In this document: one piece after another, positions 9,254-20,724 of the stretch
Numbering within the stretch: the first letter of the stretch is position 1
Layout of the letters: each line of letters starts with the position of its first letter
Source of the DNA: Candidatus Omnitrophota bacterium
GTDB lineage: Bacteria > Omnitrophota > Gorgyraeia > JAHJTE01
Assembly: GCA_020058285.1 (NCBI GenBank)
Contig: JAGVEL010000022.1
Location: forward strand, 1 to 47,897
Direction of reading: 5' to 3'
DNA: 47,897 bases
The notes under the pieces: model-generated
Told to the model about the DNA's origin: nothing
The model's database searches: none
Seen by the model: the letters and a program-made list of their open reading frames with translations, nothing else
Position numbers and translations under genes: made by a program

Positions 9254-10516
9254 CTATTTTCTTTGAAGTAATTCTTTAATTTTCCCGACAATCTGCTCAA
9301 GCGGAAATTTTTCCTGGGTACCGACTTTCATATCCTTAAGGCTTAAAAATTTATTTTTCGCCTCTTCCTCGCCAAGTATAAGTACAAACCGCACATTTAG
9401 ATTATTTGCCAAGCGCATCTGAGCCTTTAGAGAACGATTTGTATAATCAATGTCCGAACGAATGCCGCAATCGCGCAAATTAGTCAGAATGGATAGTCCT
9501 TGAGAAAACAAATCTTCGCTGGTAACTACCAGGAATACATCCAGCTGATTATCCGGCAACTGCGCTTGCTTACTTTTAAGTGCAAGAATTAACCTTTCTA
9601 CCCCTAGGGCAAAACCAACTGCGCCTAATTCTGGGCCGCCTAACTGGCTGACTAAATTGTTATATCTGCCGCCAGCGCCAATTGCATCTTGGCTACCTAA
9701 ATCCGGATGCGTAACCTCAAAAACAGTACCAGTATAATAATCCAAACCGCGCACTAAAAAGCTTGATTCTTGAAAATCTATTTGCTGTTGTTTAATCAAA
9801 TTCTTAACAGCCTGAAAATGATTATTGCAATCTGAGCAACGGAACTCATTCTCAAAATTGATCGCCTGAACCAACTTTCTACAGGACTCATTCTTACAAT
9901 CCAGGATGCGTAATACATTTCTATTCAAGCGGTCCCGGCAATCCTCGCAAAGATCGCTCTTCTTTTTCTCTAACTCTTTTTTTAATAAGCTGTTAAGTTT
10001 TGCCTTGTCTTTTTCGCAGCCTACGCTATTTAGGATAATGGTGTAACCTTTAACACCCAGGTTATTTAACAGCCTGGTTACTAAAACTAAAATCTCAGCA
10101 TCAAGTCCGGGGTGTATTGAACCAATTGCCTCTGCGCCAATATGGGTAAATTGCCGCAATCTGCCTTTTTGTGGCCGCTCTGCGCGAAACATCGGACCGA
10201 TGTAAAACAACTTGGCAAAGCCTTTTTCCTTATCTAAATGGTGCTCTAGAAATGCCCGGATTATGCCTGCTGTGCCTTCTGGCCTTAAAGTTAAGGGATT
10301 TTCTTTTGTGGCGAGATTCAACATTTGTTTATTGACAATCTCGCTTACCTCACCCAGGGAACGGATAAAAAGGCGGGAATCTTCAAATATCGGTGTTGAT
10401 ATCTCATTGAATCCAAAGAGGTTAAAAATCTCACGGCTTTTGTTAAAAATATTGTTAAAAACTTGAATATCTGGTTCTAAAATATCGCTTGTGCCGCGAG
10501 GAGCGCTATATCTCAT
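9254..10516 (-). CDS. hisS: histidine--tRNA ligase
   Basis: 420 aa; PRGTSDILEPD, LRPEGTAGIIRAFLEH, LVRGLDYYTGTVFEV, GGRYNNLVSQLGG. Confidence 0.95.
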   Translation of the reverse strand: MRYSAPRGTSDILEPDIQVFNNIFNKSREIFNLFGFNEISTPIFEDSRLFIRSLGEVSEIVNKQMLNLATKENPLTLRPEGTAGIIRAFLEHHLDKEKGFAKLFYIGPMFRAERPQKGRLRQFTHIGAEAIGSIHPGLDAEILVLVTRLLNNLGVKGYTIILNSVGCEKDKAKLNSLLKKELEKKKSDLCEDCRDRLNRNVLRILDCKNESCRKLVQAINFENEFRCSDCNNHFQAVKNLIKQQQIDFQESSFLVRGLDYYTGTVFEVTHPDLGSQDAIGAGGRYNNLVSQLGGPELGAVGFALGVERLILALKSKQAQLPDNQLDVFLVVTSEDLFSQGLSILTNLRDCGIRSDIDYTNRSLKAQMRLANNLNVRFVLILGEEEAKNKFLSLKDMKVGTQEKFPLEQIVGKIKELLQRK

Positions 10517-10561
10517 ATTTTCTATTCAAAAATAATATCTATCTTGATTACTTAGTTTTTT

Positions 10562-10587
10562 AAAAAACCTGCCTGCCGGCAGGCAGG
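10562..10587 (-). terminator. intrinsic terminator of the HU gene, built on a 20-bp perfect palindrome
   Basis: CCTGCCTGCC/GGCAGGCAGG (10568-10587) followed on the minus strand by TTTTTT (10567-10562). Confidence 0.72.
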
Positions 10588-10667
10588 GATTACAAAGATA
10601 AGTTCCTATATTTTAGATTAAAAGGGTCTTTTTAGAGTTGACAAATTAGGTAAGAAAAGAGATATAA

Positions 10668-10940
10668 TTACTTAACCTTATGCTTCATCTCCAGGCCCGG
10701 CTTAAAAACTACTACTTTCCGAGGAGGAACTGGCACAACCTCTCCGGTGCGAGGATTCCTGCCTGTCCGGCTTTTTCTTTCTTTTATCTTAAAAACGCCA
10801 AAATTACGCAGCTCAACCTTTTCGCCTCTAACTAAAGCTTCAACAATTGAATCAAATGTCTTTTGGACTATTTTCTTAACTACTACCTGACGCACATTAG
10901 TCTGATCAGAAACTTTCAACACTATGTCTTTCTTGGTCAT
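10668..10940 (-). CDS. HU/IHF family DNA-binding protein
   Basis: 90 aa; MTKKDIVLKVSDQTNVRQVVVKKIVQKTFDSIVEALVRGEKVELRNFGVFKIKERKSRTGRNPRTGEVVPVPPRKVVVFKPG. Confidence 0.95.
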   Translation of the reverse strand: MTKKDIVLKVSDQTNVRQVVVKKIVQKTFDSIVEALVRGEKVELRNFGVFKIKERKSRTGRNPRTGEVVPVPPRKVVVFKPGLEMKHKVK

Positions 10941-11040
10941 CTTTACACCTCCACTCCAACTAGTAATCTTAGAACCAAATGAATCGTCAAGTTTATATAA
11001 CTAAAGTAACACCAAAAGCTTACGAAGTCAAGCAAAAACA

Positions 11041-11206
11041 AACCGCAAAGGCGCAAAACAGCAAGTATTTATACGCTTAGTCCGCAGAGACCGCAAAATG
11101 AAATCTTATTTCCACAAAAGACGTAAAGAAAAAATTTGCAATTTAGGGTTTGAATAGTATAAGAAGTGATTTTACGATTTAGCGGAATTTTTGCGGTTTT
11201 GCGGTT
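11041..11206. repeat. IR-flanked noncoding block between dnaE and HU
   Basis: aaccgcaaaggcgcaaaa (11041-11058) versus ttttgcggttttgcggtt (11189-11206): 16/18 complementary; GCAAA/CGCAGAG-rich text between. Confidence 0.6.
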
Positions 11207-11210
11207 ACGA

Positions 11211-14200
11211 CTATGAGACCGAGAGGTTAAAAGTCAGATTTTGCCCCAAATTCTCTAAATCATCTATAAGTTCTTTTGCTGGACGCACATATAACTCTTG
11301 GCCCACGCGAATCTGTATTCGCTGCGTAGGAGACTTAACCAAATCTAAATCAACAGGGACTTTACCCGGAAACTGCGATAGCTTTTCTTTCAAATTTTGC
11401 AGAATATTATCATTAGGCTGGTTTATTTTTATTTTTAGGCCGGATATATGGTTATAAGCTTCTTCCATAGGACAAATACTTTCAGCAATAATCTTAGGGC
11501 TTTCCTCTTTTAAATTAAGTCGGCCGGAGATCAATACTACAGAATGATTTTTCAAAAAACGCTCATATTCTCTAAATGTCCTGGGAAAAACCACTACCTC
11601 AACAGACCCTTCTAAATCCTCTACCTTAAGAACAGCCATCTTCTCGGCCTTACTACGTGTAATCAGGGGTTTTATCTTATGAATTAAGCCAACTATTATT
11701 ATTTCAGCGCCTTCTGGATTATTCTGTAAATGAGTAATGGAACAAGTAGATAACCTTTGTATTTCTTTTTCGTACTTAGCTAAAGGATGCCCGGTAACGT
11801 AAAACCCCAGCATCTCTTTTTCAGCTGTAAGAACTTGAGCAACAGGCCATTCATTAATCTTTGGCAATTCTTCACTAGCTTTAGTTGCCGAGCTAAAAGA
11901 ATCTTTATTGGTATCAAAAAAAGATAACTGACTGCAATTACGTTCCTTATGAACTCTTGAACCAATATCCATAGCTCTTTCTAAAACTGTCATTAATTGG
12001 GCACGATTAGCCTTAAAACAATCCATTGCCCCGCATTTAATCAGACTCTCCAGTACTTTCTTATTTACCAAGCGAGAGTCAACGCGCTGGCAAAGGTCAA
12101 ACAAAGAAATAAATAAGCCGTCTTTGCTCCTGGTCTCTAATAGCGAATCAATTGCGCCCTCGCCGACATTTTTAACTGCCAGGAGCCCAAATCTTATGCT
12201 CGTATCGTCACTAACTGTAAAATCCGCAAAACTCTCATTAATGTCCGGAGGCAGAATCTTTATGTCCATAACTTGCGCTTCTTTAACATATTCTACAATC
12301 TTATCAGTGTTGTCTTTTTCACTTGAAAGAAGCGCACACATAAACTCTATAGGATAATTTGCTTTTAAATATGCGGTGCGATAAGAAATAAGCGCGTAAG
12401 CCGCAGAATGACTTTTGTTAAAACCATATCCGGAGAAATATTCTATTAAATCAAATGTCCGGCTAGCTATTGATCTATCAATTTTATTTTTAGCACAGCC
12501 TTCTGCAAATACCCGACGTTGCTCCTCCATAACCTCGGGAATTTTTTTACTCATCGCCCGACGCAACATATCAGCTTGAGACAAGCTAAAACCGGCTAAT
12601 TCACTGGCTATGCGCATAACCTGTTCCTGGTAAACTATAATGCCATAAGTTTCTTCTAGAATAGAATTTAGTTTGGGATGTTCGTATTTAATAGGTAACT
12701 GGCTATGTTTTCTATTAATGTAATCATCAAGCATACCGCTGCCAATTGGACCAGGCCGATATAGCGCTAAAAGTGCGATCAAATCTTCAAACCTAGCTGG
12801 ATTGGAACGCTTTAACAAATCATGCATACCACGGCTCTCTAGCTGAAAAATGCCCATACTTTTTGCAGCTGCAAGGAGTTGAAAAGATTTTTTATCATCC
12901 AAAGGAATCTCATCAATATTAACATCTAGATTATGCCTTTGTTTAATAATCTTCAGCGCCTCATCAATAACCGTGAGGGTCCTTAAACCCAAGAAATCCA
13001 TTTTTAAAAGCCCAATCTTCTCTAAGGCAGCCATTGAGTAGCCCGTGGAAATCTTGTTTTCGCTCTGGAATAACGGAACATATTCGATTAATGGCTTATC
13101 TGAAATAACTACGCCAGCAGCATGAGTTGAGGCATGGCGGGTTAGGCCTTCCAGCACCTTAGCTGTATCAATAAGCCGGGTAATATTCGCATCATTCTTA
13201 TACATATTATTTAGTTCCGGCTCAGTCCTAACTGCTTCGCTAAGATCAATATTTGGATCAGGCGGGACTAATTTTGCTATCCGATCAACCTCGGCATAAG
13301 GCAAACTCATAACCCGGCCAACATCGCGGATTACTGCCCGGGCTTGCATTGTCCCAAAAGTTATAATCTGGGCAACATTGTTGCTTGAATATTTTTTTGT
13401 AACATAATCAATAACCTCTTGCCTTCGCTCATAACAAAAATCAATATCAATATCTGGTAAGCCTAAACGCTGAGGATTTAAGAAACGTTCAAATATCAAG
13501 CTGTACTTCAAGGGGTCAATATCAGTAATACCCAAGAGAAAACTTACTAAACTGCCTGCAGCCGAACCCCTTCCTGGGCCAACAGGAATATTGTGCTCTT
13601 TTGCATAATGGATAAAATCCCAGACAATCAAAAAATAACTGGTAAAACCGGTTTTCTCAATAATCTCTAGTTCGTGGCTTAATCTGGACTCGATTGCCGC
13701 AGTTACCTGTGAATAGCGTTTTTTTAAACCCTCCTGACAGAGCTTGTGCAGATATTCTTCCTTATTGACTCCTGGGCCTAATTCAAAATGCGGCAGATGA
13801 ATCTGGGTAAAATCAAGCTCAAGATTACACATCTCGGTAATCTTGATAGTATTAACTATGGCCTCTGGACAATAGCTAAAACGACTCTTCATTTCCTGCG
13901 GGCTCTTAAAATAAAATTCATCAGTCTGAAAACGCATCCGGTCCGGATCGGAAAGGGTTGTCTGCGTCTGGATACAAAGCAATGCCTCGTGAGCTGCGGC
14001 ATGTTCTTTTAGGGGATAATGAACGTCATTGGTTGCTACTACCGGGATATCTAACTCTTTAGAGATTTTTAGTAAGCCCTCATTAACCTTTGTTTGTTCG
14101 GGAATTTTATTTTCCTGAAGCTCTAAATAAAAATTTCCTTTTCCAAAAATTTGATAATATCCATCTGCAACCTTAAATGCATCGTTCATCCGGTTGGCAA

Positions 14201-14654
14201 TAATCAATGAAGCAATCTCGCCTTTTAGACAGGCACTTAAACCAATAAGCCCCTGGCAGTATTGTGCTAAAACCTCTTTGTCAATCCTCGGACGGTAATA
14301 AAATCCTTCTAAATACCCGATTGAAGTCAATTTCATCAGGTTGCTATAACCTTGCTCATCCTTGGCTAATAATATGAGATGGTAAAACAATTCAGAATTT
14401 GCCGAAGCTGATTTTTCCAGCCTTGAGCCAGGTGCAACATAGACTTCGCTACCGATTATCGGTTTCACGCCAGCAAGCATTGCTGCCTGGTAAAATTCTA
14501 TTGCACCAAACATATTGCCGTGGTCAGTCAGAGCTAAGGCAGGCATTTTTAATTGTTGAGCGAGCTTTACTATTTCGTTAATCCGGCAGGCGCCGTCTAA
14601 GAGGCTATATTGGGTATGAAGGTGAAGATGGACAAAATCTGAATGAGGCTGCAT
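11211..14654 (-). CDS. dnaE: DNA polymerase III subunit alpha
   Basis: 1147 aa; HLHTQYSLLDGACRI (PHP), GPGRGSAAGSLVSFLLGITDIDPLKY, PDIDIDF, GYGFNKSHSAAYA, C-term OB domain. Confidence 0.97.
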   Translation of the reverse strand: MQPHSDFVHLHLHTQYSLLDGACRINEIVKLAQQLKMPALALTDHGNMFGAIEFYQAAMLAGVKPIIGSEVYVAPGSRLEKSASANSELFYHLILLAKDEQGYSNLMKLTSIGYLEGFYYRPRIDKEVLAQYCQGLIGLSACLKGEIASLIIANRMNDAFKVADGYYQIFGKGNFYLELQENKIPEQTKVNEGLLKISKELDIPVVATNDVHYPLKEHAAAHEALLCIQTQTTLSDPDRMRFQTDEFYFKSPQEMKSRFSYCPEAIVNTIKITEMCNLELDFTQIHLPHFELGPGVNKEEYLHKLCQEGLKKRYSQVTAAIESRLSHELEIIEKTGFTSYFLIVWDFIHYAKEHNIPVGPGRGSAAGSLVSFLLGITDIDPLKYSLIFERFLNPQRLGLPDIDIDFCYERRQEVIDYVTKKYSSNNVAQIITFGTMQARAVIRDVGRVMSLPYAEVDRIAKLVPPDPNIDLSEAVRTEPELNNMYKNDANITRLIDTAKVLEGLTRHASTHAAGVVISDKPLIEYVPLFQSENKISTGYSMAALEKIGLLKMDFLGLRTLTVIDEALKIIKQRHNLDVNIDEIPLDDKKSFQLLAAAKSMGIFQLESRGMHDLLKRSNPARFEDLIALLALYRPGPIGSGMLDDYINRKHSQLPIKYEHPKLNSILEETYGIIVYQEQVMRIASELAGFSLSQADMLRRAMSKKIPEVMEEQRRVFAEGCAKNKIDRSIASRTFDLIEYFSGYGFNKSHSAAYALISYRTAYLKANYPIEFMCALLSSEKDNTDKIVEYVKEAQVMDIKILPPDINESFADFTVSDDTSIRFGLLAVKNVGEGAIDSLLETRSKDGLFISLFDLCQRVDSRLVNKKVLESLIKCGAMDCFKANRAQLMTVLERAMDIGSRVHKERNCSQLSFFDTNKDSFSSATKASEELPKINEWPVAQVLTAEKEMLGFYVTGHPLAKYEKEIQRLSTCSITHLQNNPEGAEIIIVGLIHKIKPLITRSKAEKMAVLKVEDLEGSVEVVVFPRTFREYERFLKNHSVVLISGRLNLKEESPKIIAESICPMEEAYNHISGLKIKINQPNDNILQNLKEKLSQFPGKVPVDLDLVKSPTQRIQIRVGQELYVRPAKELIDDLENLGQNLTFNLSVS

Positions 14655-14666
14655 GTTTAATTAAAT

Positions 14667-16208
14667 CTATTCCCACTCAATTGTTGCCGGAGGCTTGGAG
14701 CTGATATCGTAGACCACGCGATTTACGCCCCTGACCTCATTAATAATTCTATTTGAAATTAGACCTAGGAGTTTATAAGGCACCTTTGCCCAGTCAGCAG
14801 TCATACCATCAAGGCTGGTAACGCAACGAATGGCAACAACGTTTTCATAGGAGCGCTTGTCGCCCATAACCCCCACACTTTTTATCGGCAGGAGCACTGC
14901 AAAGGCTTGCCAGATATTCTGGTACTCTCCGGCTTTCTTTATTTCCTCAACAACAATATCATCAACCTCTCTTAAGATATCAAGACGTTCTTCGGTTACC
15001 TCGCCGATTATGCGCACAGCCAGGCCTGGCCCGGGAAAAGGGTGACGGCCGGCAATATGCTCAGGCAAGGCTAAAACCTTGGCAATCTCTCTTACCTCAT
15101 CTTTAAAAAGTTCTCTTAGAGGTTCAATGAGTTTCAGCTTTAAATTTTCAGGTAAACCGCCGACATTATGGTGGGTTTTAATTCTAGCGCTTGGCCCCCC
15201 AAACGCAGACACTGACTCAATAACGTCTGGATAGAGTGTTCCTTGGGCAAGGAATAAGGCATTCTTAAATTTCTTTGCCTCGCGCGTAAAAACATTTATA
15301 AATTCATAGCCAATAATCTTGCGCTTGGCTTCCGGATCTGTGACATTTTTTAGCTTTTCTAAGAAAATCTTGCGGGCATCAACAAAGTCAATGTCCAGAT
15401 TAAAATTATCAGTAAAGGTTTCCTTTACTTTTTTTGCTTCATCCTTGCGTAGCAAACCATTATCCACAAAAATACATTTTACCTGCATACCTATTGCCCG
15501 ATTCAAAATAACCGCCAACACCGAAGAATCAACTCCGCCGGATAAAGCACAGATAACCTCCTGATCTTTTACTTGGCTGCGGATTTTTTCAATTGCCTCT
15601 TTGACAAACGCACTATACTGCCAATCCCCTTGACAACGGCAAACCCGGAATAGAAAATTTGATAATATATTTTTCCCTAAAGGAGTATGCGCTACCTCGG
15701 GATGAAATTGTACTCCAAAAATTTTCTTTTTAGTATTAAAAATGCTGGCAAATCTGGAATTTTTAGATCTGGCTATTGCCTTAAACCCTACTGGTAATCT
15801 GCCGAGGCAATCACCGTGGCTCATCCAACAAGTAATCTTCTTTGGTAAACCTTTAAATAAATCGTTTGTATTGGTTAAATTTAAGGGAGTGTGGCCATAC
15901 TCGCGCCTGGCGCCACGCTTAACCTTGCCGCCTAATTGATAAGCAATTACTTGCAGGCCATAACAGATACCGAGGATTGGAACGCCAAGCTTAAAAATCT
16001 CTTTATGCGGATGCGGCGCGCCTTTATCGTAGACACTAGCTGGGCCGCCGGAAAGAATTATCCCTTTAGGATTTATTGTCTTAATCTCTTTTAGGCTAAT
16101 ATTAAAAGGTGCAATCTGGCTAAAGACTTTAAGTTCGCGTACTCGGCGGGCAATTAGCTGAGTGTACTGGGAGCCAAAATCTAAAATGAGGATAGTTTCG
16201 CGAGACAT
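14667..16208 (-). CDS. guaA: GMP synthase (glutamine-hydrolysing)
   Basis: 513 aa; [48 protein letters not shown]-term PPATIEWE. Confidence 0.97.
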   Translation of the reverse strand: MSRETILILDFGSQYTQLIARRVRELKVFSQIAPFNISLKEIKTINPKGIILSGGPASVYDKGAPHPHKEIFKLGVPILGICYGLQVIAYQLGGKVKRGARREYGHTPLNLTNTNDLFKGLPKKITCWMSHGDCLGRLPVGFKAIARSKNSRFASIFNTKKKIFGVQFHPEVAHTPLGKNILSNFLFRVCRCQGDWQYSAFVKEAIEKIRSQVKDQEVICALSGGVDSSVLAVILNRAIGMQVKCIFVDNGLLRKDEAKKVKETFTDNFNLDIDFVDARKIFLEKLKNVTDPEAKRKIIGYEFINVFTREAKKFKNALFLAQGTLYPDVIESVSAFGGPSARIKTHHNVGGLPENLKLKLIEPLRELFKDEVREIAKVLALPEHIAGRHPFPGPGLAVRIIGEVTEERLDILREVDDIVVEEIKKAGEYQNIWQAFAVLLPIKSVGVMGDKRSYENVVAIRCVTSLDGMTADWAKVPYKLLGLISNRIINEVRGVNRVVYDISSKPPATIEWE

Positions 16209-16212
16209 AAAT

Positions 16213-17373
16213 TTACTTCCCCATTCCTACATGCTGAACAGCTTGGAAGATTTTGCCTTCAGTTTGTATGGAAGGAGCAATTATAATTTCTACATCGTGC
16301 ATTTCCTTAATTGTCGCCACACCCAAAGAACCCATTGATGTTGCTAAGGCACCCATTAAATTTTCAGAGCCGTCATCAACCTTAGCCGGTCCAAAAAGAA
16401 TCTCCTCAAGGCTGCCTATAGTGCCGACTTTAATCCTCGTGCCACGAGGCAGGTTTACATTACTCGTTGCCATGCCCCAGTGAAAACCTAAACCCGGCGC
16501 TTCTTTTGCCCGGGCAAACGATGAACCGATCATAACTGCATCTGCTCCGCTGGCAAACGCCTTACAGATATCTCCGCCAGTGCGCATACCTCCGTCGCAG
16601 ATAATCGGAATATATTTTCCAGTATGCTTAAAATAATAATCGCGGGCAGCTGCTGCATCAATTGTTGAAGTAACCTGCGGAACCCCAATGCCTAATACAC
16701 CGCGAGTTGTACAGGATGCCCCTGGGCCAATACCCACGAGCACTGCAGCAACGCCAGTGGATAATAACTCTAATGTAACTCCATAAGTAACACAATTACC
16801 GATTAAAACCGGCACTTTTATATCCTGGCAAAACTTCTTTATATCTAAAGACTTGTAGGCCTTGGAAATATGCCTGACTGTTGTAACCGTTGATTGAACA
16901 ACAAAGAAATCAACTCCTGCTGCTACGGCTAACTTGCCAAAATTTTGCGCGTTCGCAGGAGTACAACTTACAATCGCGATTGCCTTCTCCTTTTTAATCT
17001 GCTCTATTCTTTTGGAAATTAATTTTTCCTTAATCGGCTCTTTGTAAAGCGCCTGCACCAGCCGGGTTGCCTCTTCAGTGCTGGCTTTGGCAATTTTTTC
17101 TAGGACTTCTGAAGGTTTTTCATACCTTGTCTGTATGCCTTCTAGATTTAATACTGCTAGTCCCCCGAGTTTACTCATGGTAACTGCAAAACGCACATCA
17201 ACAACGCCATCCATTGCCGCAGCAATTATTGGCACTCTGAATAACTTAGCATCCAATTCAAAACTCGTATCAACTTCCTCGGGATTTACAGTCTTTGTAC
17301 CCGGAGCAAGGGCTATTTCGTCAAAACCATAACAGCGGCGTGCGCGCCGACCAATTCCAATCCACTCAGCCAT
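16213..17373 (-). CDS. GuaB3-type IMP dehydrogenase-related protein (no CBS domains)
   Basis: 386 aa; [136 protein letters not shown]. Confidence 0.85.
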   Translation of the reverse strand: MAEWIGIGRRARRCYGFDEIALAPGTKTVNPEEVDTSFELDAKLFRVPIIAAAMDGVVDVRFAVTMSKLGGLAVLNLEGIQTRYEKPSEVLEKIAKASTEEATRLVQALYKEPIKEKLISKRIEQIKKEKAIAIVSCTPANAQNFGKLAVAAGVDFFVVQSTVTTVRHISKAYKSLDIKKFCQDIKVPVLIGNCVTYGVTLELLSTGVAAVLVGIGPGASCTTRGVLGIGVPQVTSTIDAAAARDYYFKHTGKYIPIICDGGMRTGGDICKAFASGADAVMIGSSFARAKEAPGLGFHWGMATSNVNLPRGTRIKVGTIGSLEEILFGPAKVDDGSENLMGALATSMGSLGVATIKEMHDVEIIIAPSIQTEGKIFQAVQHVGMGK

Positions 17374-17390
17374 TGAGAATCTCCTTTAAT

Positions 17391-17599
17391 GAAACCACAA
17401 TTTATGGAACGTAAGTGACGTAAATTGTTTGGTCGAATTAAACCCCGCCCTTTTGCTTAGGCGGGATAAATAATAATGCAAGTATGTACTAGTGATGCTA
17501 ATAAATTTAAAATAATTAACCACCAAAAAGGGCGGGGTAAGTTCAATCAGATAACTTATGTCGTTCGTCAAAAAAACAAATTCCATAAGTTATGATTTC
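17391..17599. repeat. ~209-bp imperfect inverted-repeat element upstream of guaB3
   Basis: Outer arms 17391-17409 / 17581-17599 match 16/19; inner 13-bp perfect IR accccgccctttt (17442-17454) / aaaagggcggggt (17526-17538); additional IRs acaattta/taaattgt and ataacttatg/cataagttat. Confidence 0.7.
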
Positions 17600-17643
17600 A
17601 CTTATTTTATATGAACCAACAGACGATGTCAATTTAAAAAAAC

Positions 17644-17673
17644 AGATGGGCAGGATCTCTCCTGCCCATCTCT
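17644..17673 (-). terminator. intrinsic terminator downstream of groEL
   Basis: agatgggcagga-tctctc-tcctgcccatct-like perfect stem, followed on the minus strand by TTTTTTTAAATT. Confidence 0.85.
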
Positions 17674-17709
17674 TATTTATTATGTTGTATTTTTATCTTT
17701 TTATATCGC

Positions 17710-19350
<1,641 letters not shown>

Positions 19351-19447
19351 TTAATTTACCCTTGTTTTTTGTGTATGTAAATTAATCCCGCAGCCTGCTG
19401 GGAAAATATCGTAGAGATTTTCACAGCGTTTAGGCAAGGGATATATT

Positions 19448-19738
19448 TTACTTTAAAATAGCGAATATATCATCCTCACGCATTATTAAATATTCTTCGC
19501 CGTCTTTTGTCGTAACTTCGGTTCCGGAATATTTTCCGTAAAGTATTCTGTCGCCAACCTTAACCTCTGGCTTTTGAATAGTGCCATTTTCTAATACCTT
19601 ACCTTTACCCACTGCAACAACCTTACCTTCTTGAGGCTTTTCCTTGGCTGTATCGGGAATAACAATGCCGCCTTTTGTTTTATTCTCAGCCTCTAATGAT
19701 TTAACAACTACCCTGTCACCCAATGGTTGTATATCCAT
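19448..19738 (-). CDS. groES: co-chaperonin GroES
   Basis: 96 aa; [43 protein letters not shown]...[15 protein letters not shown]. Confidence 0.97.
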   Translation of the reverse strand: MDIQPLGDRVVVKSLEAENKTKGGIVIPDTAKEKPQEGKVVAVGKGKVLENGTIQKPEVKVGDRILYGKYSGTEVTTKDGEEYLIMREDDIFAILK

Positions 19739-19780
19739 AAGTGCATCCTCCTTTATATGTAATTTTTAGTTAATTTTTCG

Positions 19781-19807
19781 TTAGCACTCAAATAAAAAGA
19801 GTGCTAA
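19781..19807 (-). promoter_or_regulatory. CIRCE operator (HrcA site)
   Basis: TTAGCACTC-N9(aaataaaaa)-GAGTGCTAA, exact match to the CIRCE consensus, upstream of groES. Confidence 0.96.
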
Positions 19808-19824
19808 TTAATGCCAGAGTGTAA

Positions 19825-19852
19825 ATTCTACACAAAATCCAAAAAATGTCAA
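19825..19852 (-). promoter_or_regulatory. sigma70-type promoter of groESL
   Basis: Minus strand TTGACA (19852-19847), 16-nt spacer, TAGAAT (19830-19825); CIRCE lies just downstream. Confidence 0.82.
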
Positions 19853-19888
19853 GTAAAAACTACCAACTGGTGTTTAGTTTTTACGCGT

Positions 19889-19908
19889 GTCGCAAAAGCT
19901 TTTGCGAC
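19889..19908 (-). terminator. putative hairpin between coaX and groES (GTCGCAAAAG/CTTTTGCGAC)
   Basis: 20-bp perfect palindrome, followed by a second 10-bp IR gtaaaaacta/tagtttttac (19853-19884); no clean U-tract after the first stem. Confidence 0.45.
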
Positions 19909-19932
19909 CAAGAAAATGGGAAGCGACTAGAA

Positions 19933-20724
19933 TTATATCCTGTAAGCCTTACTTCGACCTATCAGATTAAGGCCTTTTAAGGTGAGATTTTCATCAAAAA
20001 TATCAACACTCTCTTTTAAATATTTCTTGATAAACTGTATATCCCCTCCGGTTGCAATGACTTTTGTATTTTTTCCCAATTCTCTCTTCAAAGATTTTAT
20101 CAGTCCTGTGGCTAAAGCGCTAAATCCAAAAGTCGCTCCACTGAACATACTCTGTTTAGTGGTTTTACCAATAAGCTCAACAGTTTTAGGCTTGTGTTTT
20201 AAAGATAATTTTGGCAACAAAGCTGTATTTTGAGCTAAAGCATTTAAGCTTAAATTTATCCCGGGTAAAATTATGCCCCCTAAATACGCTCCCTGCTTAG
20301 AAACTATATCAAAGGTAATTGCTGTGCCAAAATCAATGATTATCAAAGGCAATACATAAAGCTTTAAACCAGCAAAAGCGTTTACTAACCTATCCTGGCC
20401 TACTTGTTTGGGATTATTGTATAAATTTTTTACAGGAACAACTACGTCTATGCCACAGAAAATTACTCTTGCTTTAAATTTTGCCTTTAATAATCTTTTT
20501 AAAGTAAAGTTCAGCGAAGGCACAACGCTTGAGATGATTATTGCCTCTATCTCTAGATGCAGCTTTGAAACTTTAGAGCTCAAAGCTAAAATTGACTTTT
20601 TTAGCTCTGCTTCGCTCTTCTTCGTGCGAACCTTGTCCTTGAATTTTAGCTTAGAGCCAATAAACAGCCCACAATGAATTGAACTATTTCCAACGTCAAT
20701 AACCAGAATCGTTTTTGACTTCAT
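19933..20724 (-). CDS. coaX: type III pantothenate kinase
   Basis: 263 aa; [67 protein letters not shown]. Confidence 0.93.
   Translation of the reverse strand: MKSKTILVIDVGNSSIHCGLFIGSKLKFKDKVRTKKSEAELKKSILALSSKVSKLHLEIEAIIISSVVPSLNFTLKRLLKAKFKARVIFCGIDVVVPVKNLYNNPKQVGQDRLVNAFAGLKLYVLPLIIIDFGTAITFDIVSKQGAYLGGIILPGINLSLNALAQNTALLPKLSLKHKPKTVELIGKTTKQSMFSGATFGFSALATGLIKSLKRELGKNTKVIATGGDIQFIKKYLKESVDIFDENLTLKGLNLIGRSKAYRI

Noticed and set aside
10638-10668. Plus-strand promoter-like TTGACA-N19-TATAAT running into HU in antisense
   Set aside because: 19-nt spacing is poor and there is no plus-strand gene or recognisable RNA; AT-rich intergenic chance match cannot be excluded.
17386-17586. 66-aa minus ORF MEFVFLTNDISYLIELTPPFL...
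   Set aside because: Lies entirely inside the nested inverted-repeat element; no RBS or family resemblance; better explained as noncoding.
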